Assembly: GCA_963751105.1 (NCBI GenBank)
Contig: CAVVTG010000002.1
Location: forward strand, 1,860,001-1,924,000
Direction: 5' to 3'
DNA: 64,000 nucleotides
Source of the DNA: JACVRW01 sp963751105
GTDB taxonomy: Bacteria; Actinomycetota; Thermoleophilia; Solirubrobacterales; Thermoleophilaceae
The notes beneath the pieces were generated by a model. The model was given only the letters and a program-made list of their open reading frames with translations. It searched no databases and had not been told where the DNA came from. Both the position numbers and the translations under genes were made by a program. Numbering within the stretch: position 1 is the first letter of the stretch; each line of letters opens with the position of its first letter. Shown here in pieces: positions 1 to 8,342 of this stretch.

Positions 1-417
1 CCGCAGGTCGAGCGTCTCGCGGAGGTCCACGTACTCGGTGGCCACGATCCAGAGGACGACCGCCGTGAGCGCCTGCACGGCCAGCTTGGTCCTGCCCGAG
101 ACACCGAGCGAGCGGCGCTTGCGCAGCTTGATGACGTCGTCGGCGAAGCCGAGCGCGGCCATGGCCAGCGCCGTGAGCAGCACCGCCACGCTGGTGGCGT
201 CGTACTCGGAGAGGATCAGGAAGGGAACGCAGACCGCAAGCAGCACCGCCAGCCCGCCCATCGTGGGCGTGCCCGCCTTGCCGTGGTGACCCGCCGGCCC
301 CTCCTCGCGGATCTGCTGGCCGAACTCCTTGAGGCGCAGGTACTCGATGAAGCGCGGCCCCAGGAACATGCAGATGAGCAGGGAGGCGGAGCCCCCGATG
401 ACGATTTCGCCGAGCAC
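1..417 (-). CDS. mraY: MraY, phospho-N-acetylmuramoyl-pentapeptide transferase (partial, C-terminus beyond window)
   Basis: MraY is the membrane enzyme that makes lipid I by moving phospho-MurNAc-pentapeptide from UDP onto undecaprenyl phosphate. Only the first 139 codons lie in the window. A GTG start at 415-417 opens with a hydrophobic segment, followed by a loop reading HHGKAGTPTMGGL, two more membrane segments and the Asp-rich catalytic motif FADDVIKLRKRRSLG. These are standard MraY N-terminal landmarks. It follows murF on the same strand as the next dcw gene, but with a gap of about 165 bp rather than the overlaps seen between the other mur genes, so it may have its own promoter there. 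No clear promoter could be picked out. Confidence 0.93.
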   Translation of the reverse strand, partial: MLGEIVIGGSASLLICMFLGPRFIEYLRLKEFGQQIREEGPAGHHGKAGTPTMGGLAVLLAVCVPFLILSEYDATSVAVLLTALAMAALGFADDVIKLRKRRSLGVSGRTKLAVQALTAVVLWIVATEYVDLRETLDLR

Positions 418-582
418 GCGCTAGTGGTCTCTCCGACGAGTGCGCGTTCGTTTGCCGTGCGAAAGTCGAGCATGGCGGTGGACGCGGGAAGCCGGAGTAG
501 CAGCGCTACTTCGGCGAGCGTGGACGCCGGAAGGCGACGACTTGCAGCCGGCAAACGGGCGTGAACTCGGAGGAGCGACCAC

Positions 583-1935
583 CTAGGCCAGCACCCGTTC
601 CAGCCCGACCGAGCGCGAGCCCTTGATGAGCACGCGGTCGCCGGGGCGGGCCGTCTCCTCGAGGAGGGCGGCCGCCTCCTCCGGGGAGCCCACCGCGTGG
701 GACTCTCCGGTGAAGCCCTCCAGGTAGCCGAGGGCCGGCTCGCCCACGGGCACGAGCACGTCGATGCCGAGCCGCTCGGCCTGCTCGCCCACCTCGTGGT
801 GGAAGCGGTCCGAGTCCTCGCCCAGCTCCGCCATGGTCCCGAGCACGGCTATGCGCCGCTGGGCAGGGGTCTGGGAGAGGTGGTCGAGGGCCGCCGACAT
901 CGACATCGGGTTGGCGTTGTAGCAGTCGTTGACCACAGTCACCCCGCCGGGGAGCTCCACGATCTCGCCCCGCAGCGACGAGAAGCGCACGTCCACGAGC
1001 CCTCCGGCGCGGACGCCGAGCGCGCCGGCGGCGGCCACCGCGGCCAGCGTGTTGAGCAGGTTGTGGGGCTCCGAGTAGGGCAGGTCGAGCTCCACGGTGG
1101 CGCCGCGCGCCTCGATCTCGGCCCGGCCGGCGTCCATCGAGAGCAGCTGCACCTGGCCGCCGGGGCCGAAGGTCCAGGTGTCGAGATCGTCGCGCAGGTG
1201 TGCGTCGAGCAGCGGCTCGCTCACGGGCACCACGCAGGCCGCCCCGGCGGGCAGGTCGCGGATCAGCTCGGCCTTGGCCGCCGCCACCCCCTCGACGGTC
1301 CCGAGCAGCTCGAGGTGCACCGGTCCCACGTTGACGATCACCCCGACGTCGGGCTCGGCGATCTCGGCCAGCTCCGCGATCTGGCCGGCGCCCCGCATGG
1401 CCATCTCCAGCACCAGCACCTCGGTGCCGCGCCCCGTCTCGAGGATGGTCAGCGGGACCCCGATCTCGGTGTTGTAGTTCTCGCGGCTGGAGTGGGTGAC
1501 CGCGCGCGGAGCCAGGAGCGCGGCCAGGATGTCCTTGGTGGACGTCTTGCCGGTGGAGCCCGTGATGCCGGCCACCCGGCATCCGAGCTCGCGCCGCCAG
1601 GCGGTGGCCAGCCGCTGCAGCGCCGGCAGCGGGTCGTCGGCCACGATCACCACGGCGGAGGCACAGGCGGAGTCGCCCAGCGCCCCCTCCACCGCCGCGA
1701 GCGTGGCCTCGCGGTGGGCTGGGCCGACGATCGCGCCCCAGGCTCCGGCCTCGAGCGCTGCAGCCGCGTAGGCGCCACCGTCCGCCGCGGCGCCGGGCAG
1801 CCCCACGAACAGATCTCCGGCCTCCACGGCGCGCGAGTCGATCGTCGCCCGCTCGGGGCCCGCGCGCTCCGGGGCTCCCACCGCCAGCTCGCCGCCCGCG
1901 GCCGCCGCTATCCGTGCGGCACTGAGGTCGATCAC
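583..1935 (-). CDS. murF: MurF, UDP-MurNAc-tripeptide--D-Ala-D-Ala ligase
   Basis: This cytoplasmic Mur ligase adds D-Ala-D-Ala to UDP-MurNAc-tripeptide, completing the peptidoglycan stem peptide. The 450-aa protein has the usual Mur-ligase order: an N-terminal substrate domain, a central ATPase domain with P-loop GITGSTGKTSTK near residue 125 followed by SSRENYNTEIGVPL, and a C-terminal domain with VVNDCYNANPMSM and IKGSRSVGLE. Length and motifs fit MurF rather than MurC, MurD or MurE. The GTG start at 1933-1935 shares GTGA with the murE stop, indicating translational coupling. Nothing looks truncated. Confidence 0.96.
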   Translation of the reverse strand: MIDLSAARIAAAAGGELAVGAPERAGPERATIDSRAVEAGDLFVGLPGAAADGGAYAAAALEAGAWGAIVGPAHREATLAAVEGALGDSACASAVVIVADDPLPALQRLATAWRRELGCRVAGITGSTGKTSTKDILAALLAPRAVTHSSRENYNTEIGVPLTILETGRGTEVLVLEMAMRGAGQIAELAEIAEPDVGVIVNVGPVHLELLGTVEGVAAAKAELIRDLPAGAACVVPVSEPLLDAHLRDDLDTWTFGPGGQVQLLSMDAGRAEIEARGATVELDLPYSEPHNLLNTLAAVAAAGALGVRAGGLVDVRFSSLRGEIVELPGGVTVVNDCYNANPMSMSAALDHLSQTPAQRRIAVLGTMAELGEDSDRFHHEVGEQAERLGIDVLVPVGEPALGYLEGFTGESHAVGSPEEAAALLEETARPGDRVLIKGSRSVGLERVLA

Positions 1936-3341
1936 GCCCGCGCTCCCAGACCCGCGCGGATGGCCTCCCGGGCCACCGTCACGTCGTCGAAGGGCTCCTT
2001 GCGCCCGTCCTCGAACTCCTGTCCCTGCTCGTGGCCCTTGCCCGCGATCACGATCACGTCGCCCGGCCCGGCCTGCTGCACCGCGCGGGCGATCGCCAGC
2101 CGGCGATCCGGCTCGCGCACGGCCTCGCCTCCCGCGCCGCGCATGATCTCGTCGATGATCGCCTCCGGATCCTCGCTGCGCGGGTTGTCGGAGGTCACCA
2201 GCACGCGGTCGGCCAGCCGGCGCGCGGCATCGCCCATCAGCGGGCGCTTGCCGCGGTCGCGGTCGCCGCCCGCACCGAACACCACGTGCAGGCGTCCGCG
2301 GGTGACCTCGCGGGCCGCGCGGAGCACGTTCTCGAGCGAGTCGGGCGTATGGGCGTAGTCCACGAGCACTCCGAAGTCCTGTCCCTCGTCCACCGGCTCG
2401 AAGCGCCCGGGCACCCGGTGGAAGCCATCCAGCGAGATCTCGTCAACGCCGAGCGAGCGCACCGCGGCCACGGCGCCGAGCACGTTCTGGACGTTGAACA
2501 GGCCCGGAAGCGGGGAGTCGACCGCCAGCTCCCCGGTGGGCGTGTCGATGGTGAAGCGCGAACCCATCAGGTCGAACTCCACGGCGCGTGCGCGAAAGTC
2601 GGCGTCGCGCTCGATGGCGAAGGACACGCAGTCGACCTCGGCGGCGATCCGCCGGCCGTAGGGGTCGTCCACGTTGATCACGGCGGTCCCCGGCTCGTCG
2701 AACAACCGGCGTTTGGCCGCGAAGTAGGCCTCCATCGACTCGTGGAAGTCGAGGTGGTCCTGGGTGAGGTTGGTGAACACCTTGACCGCGTAGCGGATCC
2801 CGGCTACCCGCCCGAGTTGGAGCGCGTGCGAGGAGACCTCCATCGCGCAGGCCCGGTCGCCGCCGTCGACCATGCGCCGGAAGGTGTGCTGGAGGTCGAT
2901 GGCCTCGGGCGTGGTGCGCACGACCTCCTCTTCGGTGCCCCCCACCACGCGCTTGACCGTCCCCAGCAGGCCGCACTGGCGCCCCGCGGCCTCCATCAGG
3001 TGCCTGACGAGGTAGGCGGTGGTCGTCTTGCCGTTCGTGCCGGTGACCCCGGTCAGCTCGAGCTGGGCGGTGGGATCGCCGTAGAAGCGCGCCGCGGCCG
3101 GGCCCATGGCGGCGCGAACGTCGTCGACCACGATCTCCGGCACGCCCAGTCCGAGCGGGCGCTGGCAGACGAGAGCCGCTGCCCCACGAGCCACCGCGTC
3201 AGCGGCGAACTCGTGACCGTCCACGCGAAAACCGGGCACGCAGAAAAAGAGCGCCCCCGGGGTGACGCTCTGGCTCGAGTAGGCGAGTCCCGAGATCTCG
3301 ATCCCAGGCGCCCCATTACCCATCAGATCCCGCAGGGTCAT
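1932..3341 (-). CDS. murE: MurE, UDP-MurNAc-L-Ala-D-Glu--meso-diaminopimelate ligase
   Basis: MurE adds the third stem amino acid in peptidoglycan precursor synthesis. The ATP-binding loop GVTGTNGKTTTAY lies near residues 98-110. The C-terminal domain carries TSDNPRSEDPEAI; the DNPR tetrad is the known signature of enzymes selecting meso-diaminopimelate, so DAP-type peptidoglycan is inferred. The frame stays open to 3413, but the ATG at 3339-3341 (MTLRDLMGN) matches the usual N-terminus and leaves a divergent intergenic region of about 75 bp for promoters. It overlaps murF by 4 bp. In most actinobacteria murE directly follows ftsI; here two genes of opposite orientation separate them. Confidence 0.95.
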   Translation of the reverse strand: MTLRDLMGNGAPGIEISGLAYSSQSVTPGALFFCVPGFRVDGHEFAADAVARGAAALVCQRPLGLGVPEIVVDDVRAAMGPAAARFYGDPTAQLELTGVTGTNGKTTTAYLVRHLMEAAGRQCGLLGTVKRVVGGTEEEVVRTTPEAIDLQHTFRRMVDGGDRACAMEVSSHALQLGRVAGIRYAVKVFTNLTQDHLDFHESMEAYFAAKRRLFDEPGTAVINVDDPYGRRIAAEVDCVSFAIERDADFRARAVEFDLMGSRFTIDTPTGELAVDSPLPGLFNVQNVLGAVAAVRSLGVDEISLDGFHRVPGRFEPVDEGQDFGVLVDYAHTPDSLENVLRAAREVTRGRLHVVFGAGGDRDRGKRPLMGDAARRLADRVLVTSDNPRSEDPEAIIDEIMRGAGGEAVREPDRRLAIARAVQQAGPGDVIVIAGKGHEQGQEFEDGRKEPFDDVTVAREAIRAGLGARA

Positions 3342-3416
3342 GGTGCGCCCGCAGGATAACGACGAGTCCCGTCGCCTCGAACTCAGTTTTTCGCCGCAGC
3401 GGCCGATACACACCGC

Positions 3417-4373
3417 GTGAGCGGGAACGTGCTCAGCGCGCTCGCGCGACTGGCGGAACGCCGGTTCTCGAGCTTCTCAGAGGCGGCCGATGCGGTTCTC
3501 GACCTGCTCGAGGCCGAGCTTCCGCCCGGCTCCGTGCTCCTCGGGCAGGTGGACCGCGAGGAGCCCGAGCTGCGGGTGATCGACGTTCGCGGCGAGGCGG
3601 CGTCGGTGATTCAGCCCGGCTCGACCCTGCCGCTGGCCACGTCGAACGGCAACGGCCACGGGTTGCTCGACCCGGCCACGCTGGGCGCCCTGTCCGTGCG
3701 CTCCTACCTGGCCCTCCCCCTCGAGACCGGCGCCGGAGGCGGCGCCATCACCCTGTGCGCGCTGGCGCCCGGGACCGACATCTTCAACCGCAGCCACCTG
3801 GAGCTGCTGGCCGTGGCCGGCCGCCTCTTGACCTACGAGTGGGAGACCGTCAAGTGGCGGGCCGACCTGCGCCGCCTCAACGAGCGGTTGCGCGACCCGG
3901 CTCGCACCGATCCGCTCACCGGCCTGCTCAACCCGGCGGCCTTCGCCGAGGCGGGCGAGCGCGAATGGCGCCTGGCGGAGAGCGGCTCCACCGAGTCCTA
4001 TCTGCTGGCCTGCCGGCTGGTGAACCTCACCGAGGTCACGGAGCGTCACGGCTCGGGCGTGGCCGAGCTGCTGCTGCGCGACTGCGCGGACGTGCTCGAG
4101 TCCGCCATCCGCCGTGCCGACCACGCCGGGCGGCTGTCCCACGACCTGGTCGGCGCCGTGCTCGTGGGCTGTAAGGGACGTGAGGGAGCCGAGGCCTTCT
4201 TCGAGCGCTTCCAGCAGGGACTCGACCGGGTGACCAGTGAGCGCCCGGCGAAGCTCGAGCTCGCCTACGCGGCGCTGGCGCTCGGCAAGGCCGAGAGCCC
4301 GGACGGGGCGCTGAAGAACGTGATCGAGTCGGCGCGCACCGCCCAGGTCGCGCTGGCGGAAGGGGCGCTGTGA
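3417..4373 (+). CDS. GAF-like plus degenerate GGDEF domain protein
   Basis: A 318-aa soluble protein with a GTG start. Residues about 1-145 resemble a GAF sensor fold. Residues about 160-315 resemble a diguanylate cyclase domain, opening with the typical DPLTGLLNPAAF motif. The catalytic GGDEF position is not conserved: the strand that should carry RxGGDEF reads RLSHDLVGAVLVG, so cyclase activity is unlikely. A sensory or scaffold role is inferred. Its stop overlaps the GTG of the next gene (MshEN domain) by 4 bp, so the two are probably one operon. MshEN domains bind c-di-GMP in some proteins, which makes the pairing notable. The operon runs opposite to the surrounding dcw genes. Confidence 0.75.
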   Translation: MSGNVLSALARLAERRFSSFSEAADAVLDLLEAELPPGSVLLGQVDREEPELRVIDVRGEAASVIQPGSTLPLATSNGNGHGLLDPATLGALSVRSYLALPLETGAGGGAITLCALAPGTDIFNRSHLELLAVAGRLLTYEWETVKWRADLRRLNERLRDPARTDPLTGLLNPAAFAEAGEREWRLAESGSTESYLLACRLVNLTEVTERHGSGVAELLLRDCADVLESAIRRADHAGRLSHDLVGAVLVGCKGREGAEAFFERFQQGLDRVTSERPAKLELAYAALALGKAESPDGALKNVIESARTAQVALAEGAL

Positions 4374-4888
4374 GCACGAAGCAGGCCAAGCCAGACGCAG
4401 CCCCCGAGGGCGTCGTCGCCCCCTCGGAGCCCGGCGGAAGCTCGGGATTCCTCAGCGACGTGATCGTCGAGCTCGGCTTCGCCGCGCGCGACACGGTGGA
4501 GAAGGCCGTGCGGGCGGCGCGCAGCCCGGGCACCACCGTGGCACGCGTGCTCGTGGAGTCGGGCGCGGTCACCGAGGAGCAGCTCGCGCACGCCACCGCC
4601 GAGCGCTATGGAATCGCCTACGTCGACCTCGGCAGCTTCGCCGTGGAGGCCAGGGCGGCCAATCTGATCAAGCCGTCGGCGGCCAGGCGCTACCAGGCCG
4701 TGCCGGTGGGCTTCATGGGCGGCGGGCTGCTCGTGGCCATGGCCGATCCGGCCGACGCCCTCGGCGTGAACGACATCGCCGTGATGACCAAGATGGACGT
4801 CAAGCCCGCGGTGGCTTCGAGGCCGGCGCTCGAGGCGCTGCTCGAGTCCCTGCCGCTCCACCAGGACCGCCGCAGGCGACGACCGTGA
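4370..4888 (+). CDS. MshEN / GspE-N domain protein (5' part of an apparently frameshifted gene)
   Basis: A 172-aa frame with a GTG start overlapping the upstream stop. Residues about 20-160 match the N-terminal domain of GspE/PilB/MshE secretion ATPases: LGFAARDTVEKAVRAARS, VLVESGAVTEEQLAHATAERYG, then VPVGFMGGGLLVAMADPADALGVNDI. No ATPase domain follows. After residue 160 the frame degenerates to an Arg run and stops at 4888, while the +1-shifted frame from about 4866 reads an acidic, coding-like stretch continuing into the coiled-coil frame to 5525. One extra base near 4860-4880, or programmed +1 slippage, would join them into a protein of about 385 aa. A pilus- or c-di-GMP-linked regulator is possible but unproven. 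Confidence 0.7.
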   Translation: MSTKQAKPDAAPEGVVAPSEPGGSSGFLSDVIVELGFAARDTVEKAVRAARSPGTTVARVLVESGAVTEEQLAHATAERYGIAYVDLGSFAVEARAANLIKPSAARRYQAVPVGFMGGGLLVAMADPADALGVNDIAVMTKMDVKPAVASRPALEALLESLPLHQDRRRRRP

Positions 4889-4955
4889 CGAGCGCGACGA
4901 GCCCGAGCCGCCCGAGCAGGCGGCCTTCGAGCCCGAGGTCTCGACCTCGTCCGCC

Positions 4956-5525
4956 GTGTTCTGGCAGGCCGGCGAGGAGGGCGACGACGGCGCCCGTGAC
5001 GAGTTGCCCCCCGAGACCGAGGAGCTCGAGGGCCTGCGCGAGCGCCTGACGGCCACCGAAGCCGAGCTCGACCAGGCACAGGCCCGCGCGCGCGACGCCG
5101 AGCTTGCCGCTGAGAAGGCCGGGTCGCTCGAGAAGGAGCTCGGCTCGGTCAAAGCGGAGCTCGATCGCGCCCGCGCCGACGTGGACGTGCGGGCGGAGGA
5201 GCTCGACACGCTGCGCGAGCGGCTGACCGGCGCCGAGACCGAGCTCGTCCACGCCCGGGCACAGCTCGAGGGCGCCGAGCGCGCCTCCCGGGAAGCGGTA
5301 GAACGCCTCGAGGAGCTGGCCGACGCCGACCGCCGCGCCGAGCAGGCGCGCCAGGCTCTGGCGGAGATGCGAGAGGAATCCGAGCGCGAGCGCGAGCAGT
5401 TCGCCATGGCCGAGCGCGACGTCCGGGCCCGGCTCGAGGAGTCGGAGGCGCGCCGTTCGGACCTGGAGCAGGCCCAGCAGAGCATGCGCACCGCCCTGCG
5501 CTCGCTTGCCGATCCCGGGGCCTGA
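4956..5525 (+). CDS. Coiled-coil protein (probable 3' part of the frameshifted MshEN gene)
   Basis: A 189-aa frame with a GTG at its head, almost entirely heptad-like: long runs of Glu, Ala, Leu and Arg such as ELEGLRERLTATEAELDQAQ, repeated in variant form (LDTLRERLTGAETELVHARA). The upstream in-frame sequence from about 4866 is also coding-like and there is no ribosome binding site before the GTG, so this is more likely the tail of the preceding MshEN-domain gene than an independent gene. Alternatively it is a stand-alone cytoplasmic coiled-coil protein translated by coupling. No known family is recognised in the coiled coil. Confidence 0.55.
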   Translation: MFWQAGEEGDDGARDELPPETEELEGLRERLTATEAELDQAQARARDAELAAEKAGSLEKELGSVKAELDRARADVDVRAEELDTLRERLTGAETELVHARAQLEGAERASREAVERLEELADADRRAEQARQALAEMREESEREREQFAMAERDVRARLEESEARRSDLEQAQQSMRTALRSLADPGA

Positions 5526-5529
5526 GCGC

Positions 5530-5699
5530 TTAGAAGCTGTCTCAGAACCCTCCGCCGGCCCGAGACCAGCCAGAGCCGTCGCCGGATGGCCACCCACGAT
5601 GCTCGCCGTAGCCTCCGGCTACGACTGCGCTCGCGTGCGGCCCCCGACTCGGCCCTGGCCGCTCTCGGTCAAGCCGGAGGTTTCGAGACAGCTTCTTAC
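5530..5699. repeat. 170-bp imperfect palindromic element (MITE-like or bidirectional terminator)
   Basis: The two ends are inverted repeats: TTAGAAGCTGTCTCAGAACC on the left and GGTTTCGAGACAGCTTCTTA on the right. The interior is itself imperfectly palindromic around CGTAGCC-TCC-GGCTACG at about 5607-5623. It fills the gap between two convergent genes almost exactly. It encodes nothing recognisable. Either a long folding terminator or a small non-autonomous mobile element would fit. Confidence 0.6.
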
Positions 5700-7420
5700 T
5701 CGGGCGGGATCTTCAGGTAGGGCAGCGCGAACTCCATGATGCGCTCGAAGGCCGGCGCCGCCACGGTGCCGCCGTAGTAGTCGCCCCGCGGCGTGTCCAC
5801 CATCACCGCCACCAGAAGCCGCGGGTCCTTGGCGGGCGCGTAGCCGATGAACGACGGGATGAAGTCCGTCTTCGAGTAGCCGCCCTTGATGGCCTTCTCC
5901 GCCGTGCCGGTCTTGCCGGCCAGGGTGTAGCCCTCCACCGAGGCCTCCTCCGCGGTGCCGCCCGCGGCCAGCACGCCCTCGAGCATCTTCGACACCTCGG
6001 CCGCGGTGCGCTTGGACAGCACCCGCCTGGCCGGCGGAGCGTTGCCGGCGATCACGTACGGGCGCCGCATGACCCCATGGTTGGCGATCGCGGTGTAGGC
6101 GGCGGCCATCTGCATCGGAGTGACGGCGATGCCCTGTCCGATCGGCATGTTGCCCATGGACGAGCCCGAGTAGTTCTCCGGGCGCAGCACGATGCCGCCC
6201 TCCTCGCCGGGTAGGTCCACTCCCGTGGGCTGGCCGAAGCCGAAGCGCCGCACCCACTTGTCGAACGGCTTGGCGCCGAGCTTGAGGCCGACCATCACCG
6301 AGCCGACGTTGGACGAGCGGGCCAGGATGTCGGCCACGCTGAAGGTCCCGCCGCCGGCGTCGTGGGCCTCGCCCACGGTCCGGTCGGCCACCTGGATGAA
6401 GGGCGGCACCGACAGCTGGGTGGAGGGCTCCACCAGCCCCTCCTCGATCGCTCCGGAGACGGTGATGGCCTTGAAGGTCGAGCCGGGCTCGAAGTTGGCC
6501 TGGATGGCCCGGTTCTGCCGCGCCAAGGCCGGGGCGCCGCCCACGTTGTTGGCATCTACGCGAGGCCAGTTGGCGAGCGCCAGGATCTCGCCGCTGCGCG
6601 GATCCATGACCACCGCCGTCGCTCCCTTGGGCGTGTAGGTCTGGCCCACCTCGGCCAGCACGGCCTCGGTGCGCTCCTGGATGCGCGCGTCGATGGTCAG
6701 CTGGAGGTCCTCGCCCGGGCGCGAGCGCTCGACCTCGACCATGCTCACCGGCTCGCCGAGCGCGTCCTTGACCAGGCGGCGCTCGCCGTCCTGGCCGTGG
6801 AGCTCCTCCTCGCGCGAATACTCGAGCCCCGAGAGGCCGACGTTGTCGGTGCCCACCATGCCCAGCACCTGGGAGGCCAGGTAACCCTGCGGGTAGGTCC
6901 GCTTCGGCTCCACCACCGTGCCGATTCCCTCGATCGGCAGATCGCCGATCTTCTCGCCCAGCGAGGGATCCATCTTGCGGCGCAGGTAGACGAAGCTCGA
7001 CTTGCGGTCGCTCAGCTTCTCCAGCAGTTCGCTCTCGGCCTGGCCGATGAGCGGCGCGATGCGCTCGGCCACCCGGGCGGGATCGTCGATCAGGAAGGGG
7101 TGGGCGAAGACCGTGACCGAGTCCTCGGAGACCGCCAGCTCGATGCCGTTGCGGTCGACGATCGTGCCGCGCCGGGCGTCCACCGCCAGGTCCTCGATCT
7201 GCTGCGACACCGCACGCTCGGAGAGAGCGCCGGCCTTGACGGTGCCCAGCCAGGTGGCCCGCAGGCCGGCCACGGCGAGCAGGGCCAGGAAGAGCGCGAA
7301 TAGCAGGCCGATACGGCGGTCGATCAGCCGGACGGGCAGGCCGGATCCGTTGCGGCCCCGCCGGGAAGAACCCCGGGAGGGCGGGCGCCGGGGCGGCGGT
7401 CGGCGCTGGGTGGTGGGCAC
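5696..7420 (-). CDS. ftsI: FtsI-type penicillin-binding protein (peptidoglycan transpeptidase)
   Basis: A 574-aa class B PBP that cross-links septal peptidoglycan together with FtsW. An Arg-rich cytoplasmic tail is followed by one membrane anchor (LLFALFLALLAVAGLRATWL, about residues 39-58), a PBP dimerisation domain containing RRGTIVDRNGIELA, and the transpeptidase domain. All three catalytic motifs are visible: SxxK in EPGSTFKA, SxN in ARSSNVGS and KTG in LAGKTGTAEK. The GTG start lies 6 bp after the frame-corrected ftsL stop (7427-7429). There are no PASTA repeats. Gene order identifies it as the division-specific PBP. The stop abuts the palindromic element. Confidence 0.93.
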   Translation of the reverse strand: MPTTQRRPPPRRPPSRGSSRRGRNGSGLPVRLIDRRIGLLFALFLALLAVAGLRATWLGTVKAGALSERAVSQQIEDLAVDARRGTIVDRNGIELAVSEDSVTVFAHPFLIDDPARVAERIAPLIGQAESELLEKLSDRKSSFVYLRRKMDPSLGEKIGDLPIEGIGTVVEPKRTYPQGYLASQVLGMVGTDNVGLSGLEYSREEELHGQDGERRLVKDALGEPVSMVEVERSRPGEDLQLTIDARIQERTEAVLAEVGQTYTPKGATAVVMDPRSGEILALANWPRVDANNVGGAPALARQNRAIQANFEPGSTFKAITVSGAIEEGLVEPSTQLSVPPFIQVADRTVGEAHDAGGGTFSVADILARSSNVGSVMVGLKLGAKPFDKWVRRFGFGQPTGVDLPGEEGGIVLRPENYSGSSMGNMPIGQGIAVTPMQMAAAYTAIANHGVMRRPYVIAGNAPPARRVLSKRTAAEVSKMLEGVLAAGGTAEEASVEGYTLAGKTGTAEKAIKGGYSKTDFIPSFIGYAPAKDPRLLVAVMVDTPRGDYYGGTVAAPAFERIMEFALPYLKIPPE

Positions 7421-7426
7421 CTGGCC

Positions 7427-8342
7427 CTAGCCCGCCGGCGCGCCGGTCGCCGGGTCCGAGGTGGTGGCGCCGGTGACGGTGCCCGACGGGGGCGTGGTGC
7501 CGGTGACGCCGGCGCCCGTGGCCGCGCCGGCGGCCGCGCCGTTGGCGGTGGCGGTGGTGCCTGAATCGGCCGTGCCGCCGCGCCGCGCCTGAATCGGCCG
7601 CGGCGGGGTCGTACGGCTGACCGGTGCTCGGATCGATGGCGGCGCCGGTCACCGGGTCGTAGGTGGTGGTGCCCGTCGCCGGGTCGATCGGCAGGCCGGT
7701 GGCCGGGTCGAGGGTCGCGCCGGTCGAGCTGGTCTCGGTGTCGCCTGCGCTCAGGTCGGCCGGCGTGTCGGTCCCGGGAGGCACGTAGGCGCTGCTCGGC
7801 GCGGACATCCCGCGCGATGCCTTTCGGGCGTCGAGGATCGGCCGGGCCTTGAGATAGCGGACCTGGCCGGGCGCCGGCAGCACCAGGCCCAGCGCCACCG
7901 CCTCCTCCTGGACCCGCTCGCTGTTGGCGAGACGGGCCTCCTCGAGCAGCAGGCGCGCGTTCTCGCGCTTGAGGGTGGAGATGCGCTCCGCGTTCTGGGC
8001 GATGTCGCGGTTCATCTGGAGCAGGTCGACGTTGAAGAAGACGATTCCGGCGAGCAGCAGGAACACCAGGGCGATCCAGCCACGCCCGGTCAGGAGCGCA
8101 TCGAGCACGCCGTTCGTGCGCGCCCGCGCCGTTCGGCTGAACGGAGCATTGAAGATGCGCACCGGCAGCGGCAGGGCGACCGAGGCGGCGCCCTGCGTGT
8201 GAACCCGGGTCGAATGACCCGAGCGGCGGCGGCCGCGAGCCGGGCTCGCGGCGGCCGCGGATCCGAAACGATCACGAGCGGAGCGACGCCGGCCCGCCGC
8301 GCTCCGGCGCGGAGCGGCGGCAGCGGCTGCTCCCCTCCCCAT
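7427..8342 (-). CDS. ftsL: FtsL-like division protein with frameshifted low-complexity C-terminus
   Basis: The ATG at 8340-8342 overlaps the rsmH stop (TGATG). A basic N-terminal tail of about 80 residues precedes one membrane segment (WIALVFLLLAGIVFFNVDLL) and a short coiled coil (NAERISTLKRENARLLLEEA), the layout of FtsL/DivIC division proteins; position between rsmH and ftsI supports this. The C-terminus is Asp-Pro-Ala-Thr-Gly repeats. The frame breaks at about 7573-7600, between two copies of a 14-bp direct repeat (7559-7572 and 7587-7600). Unshifted, it would run antiphase through ftsI. After a one-base correction it continues as ADSGTTATANG and ends with TAG at 7427, just before ftsI. 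A real mutation or an assembly error is possible. Confidence 0.75.

Noticed and set aside
697..3359. Long plus-strand frames (over 400 codons each) opposite murE and murF
   Set aside because: His/Arg/Gly-rich products antisense to well-supported Mur ligases; no motifs.
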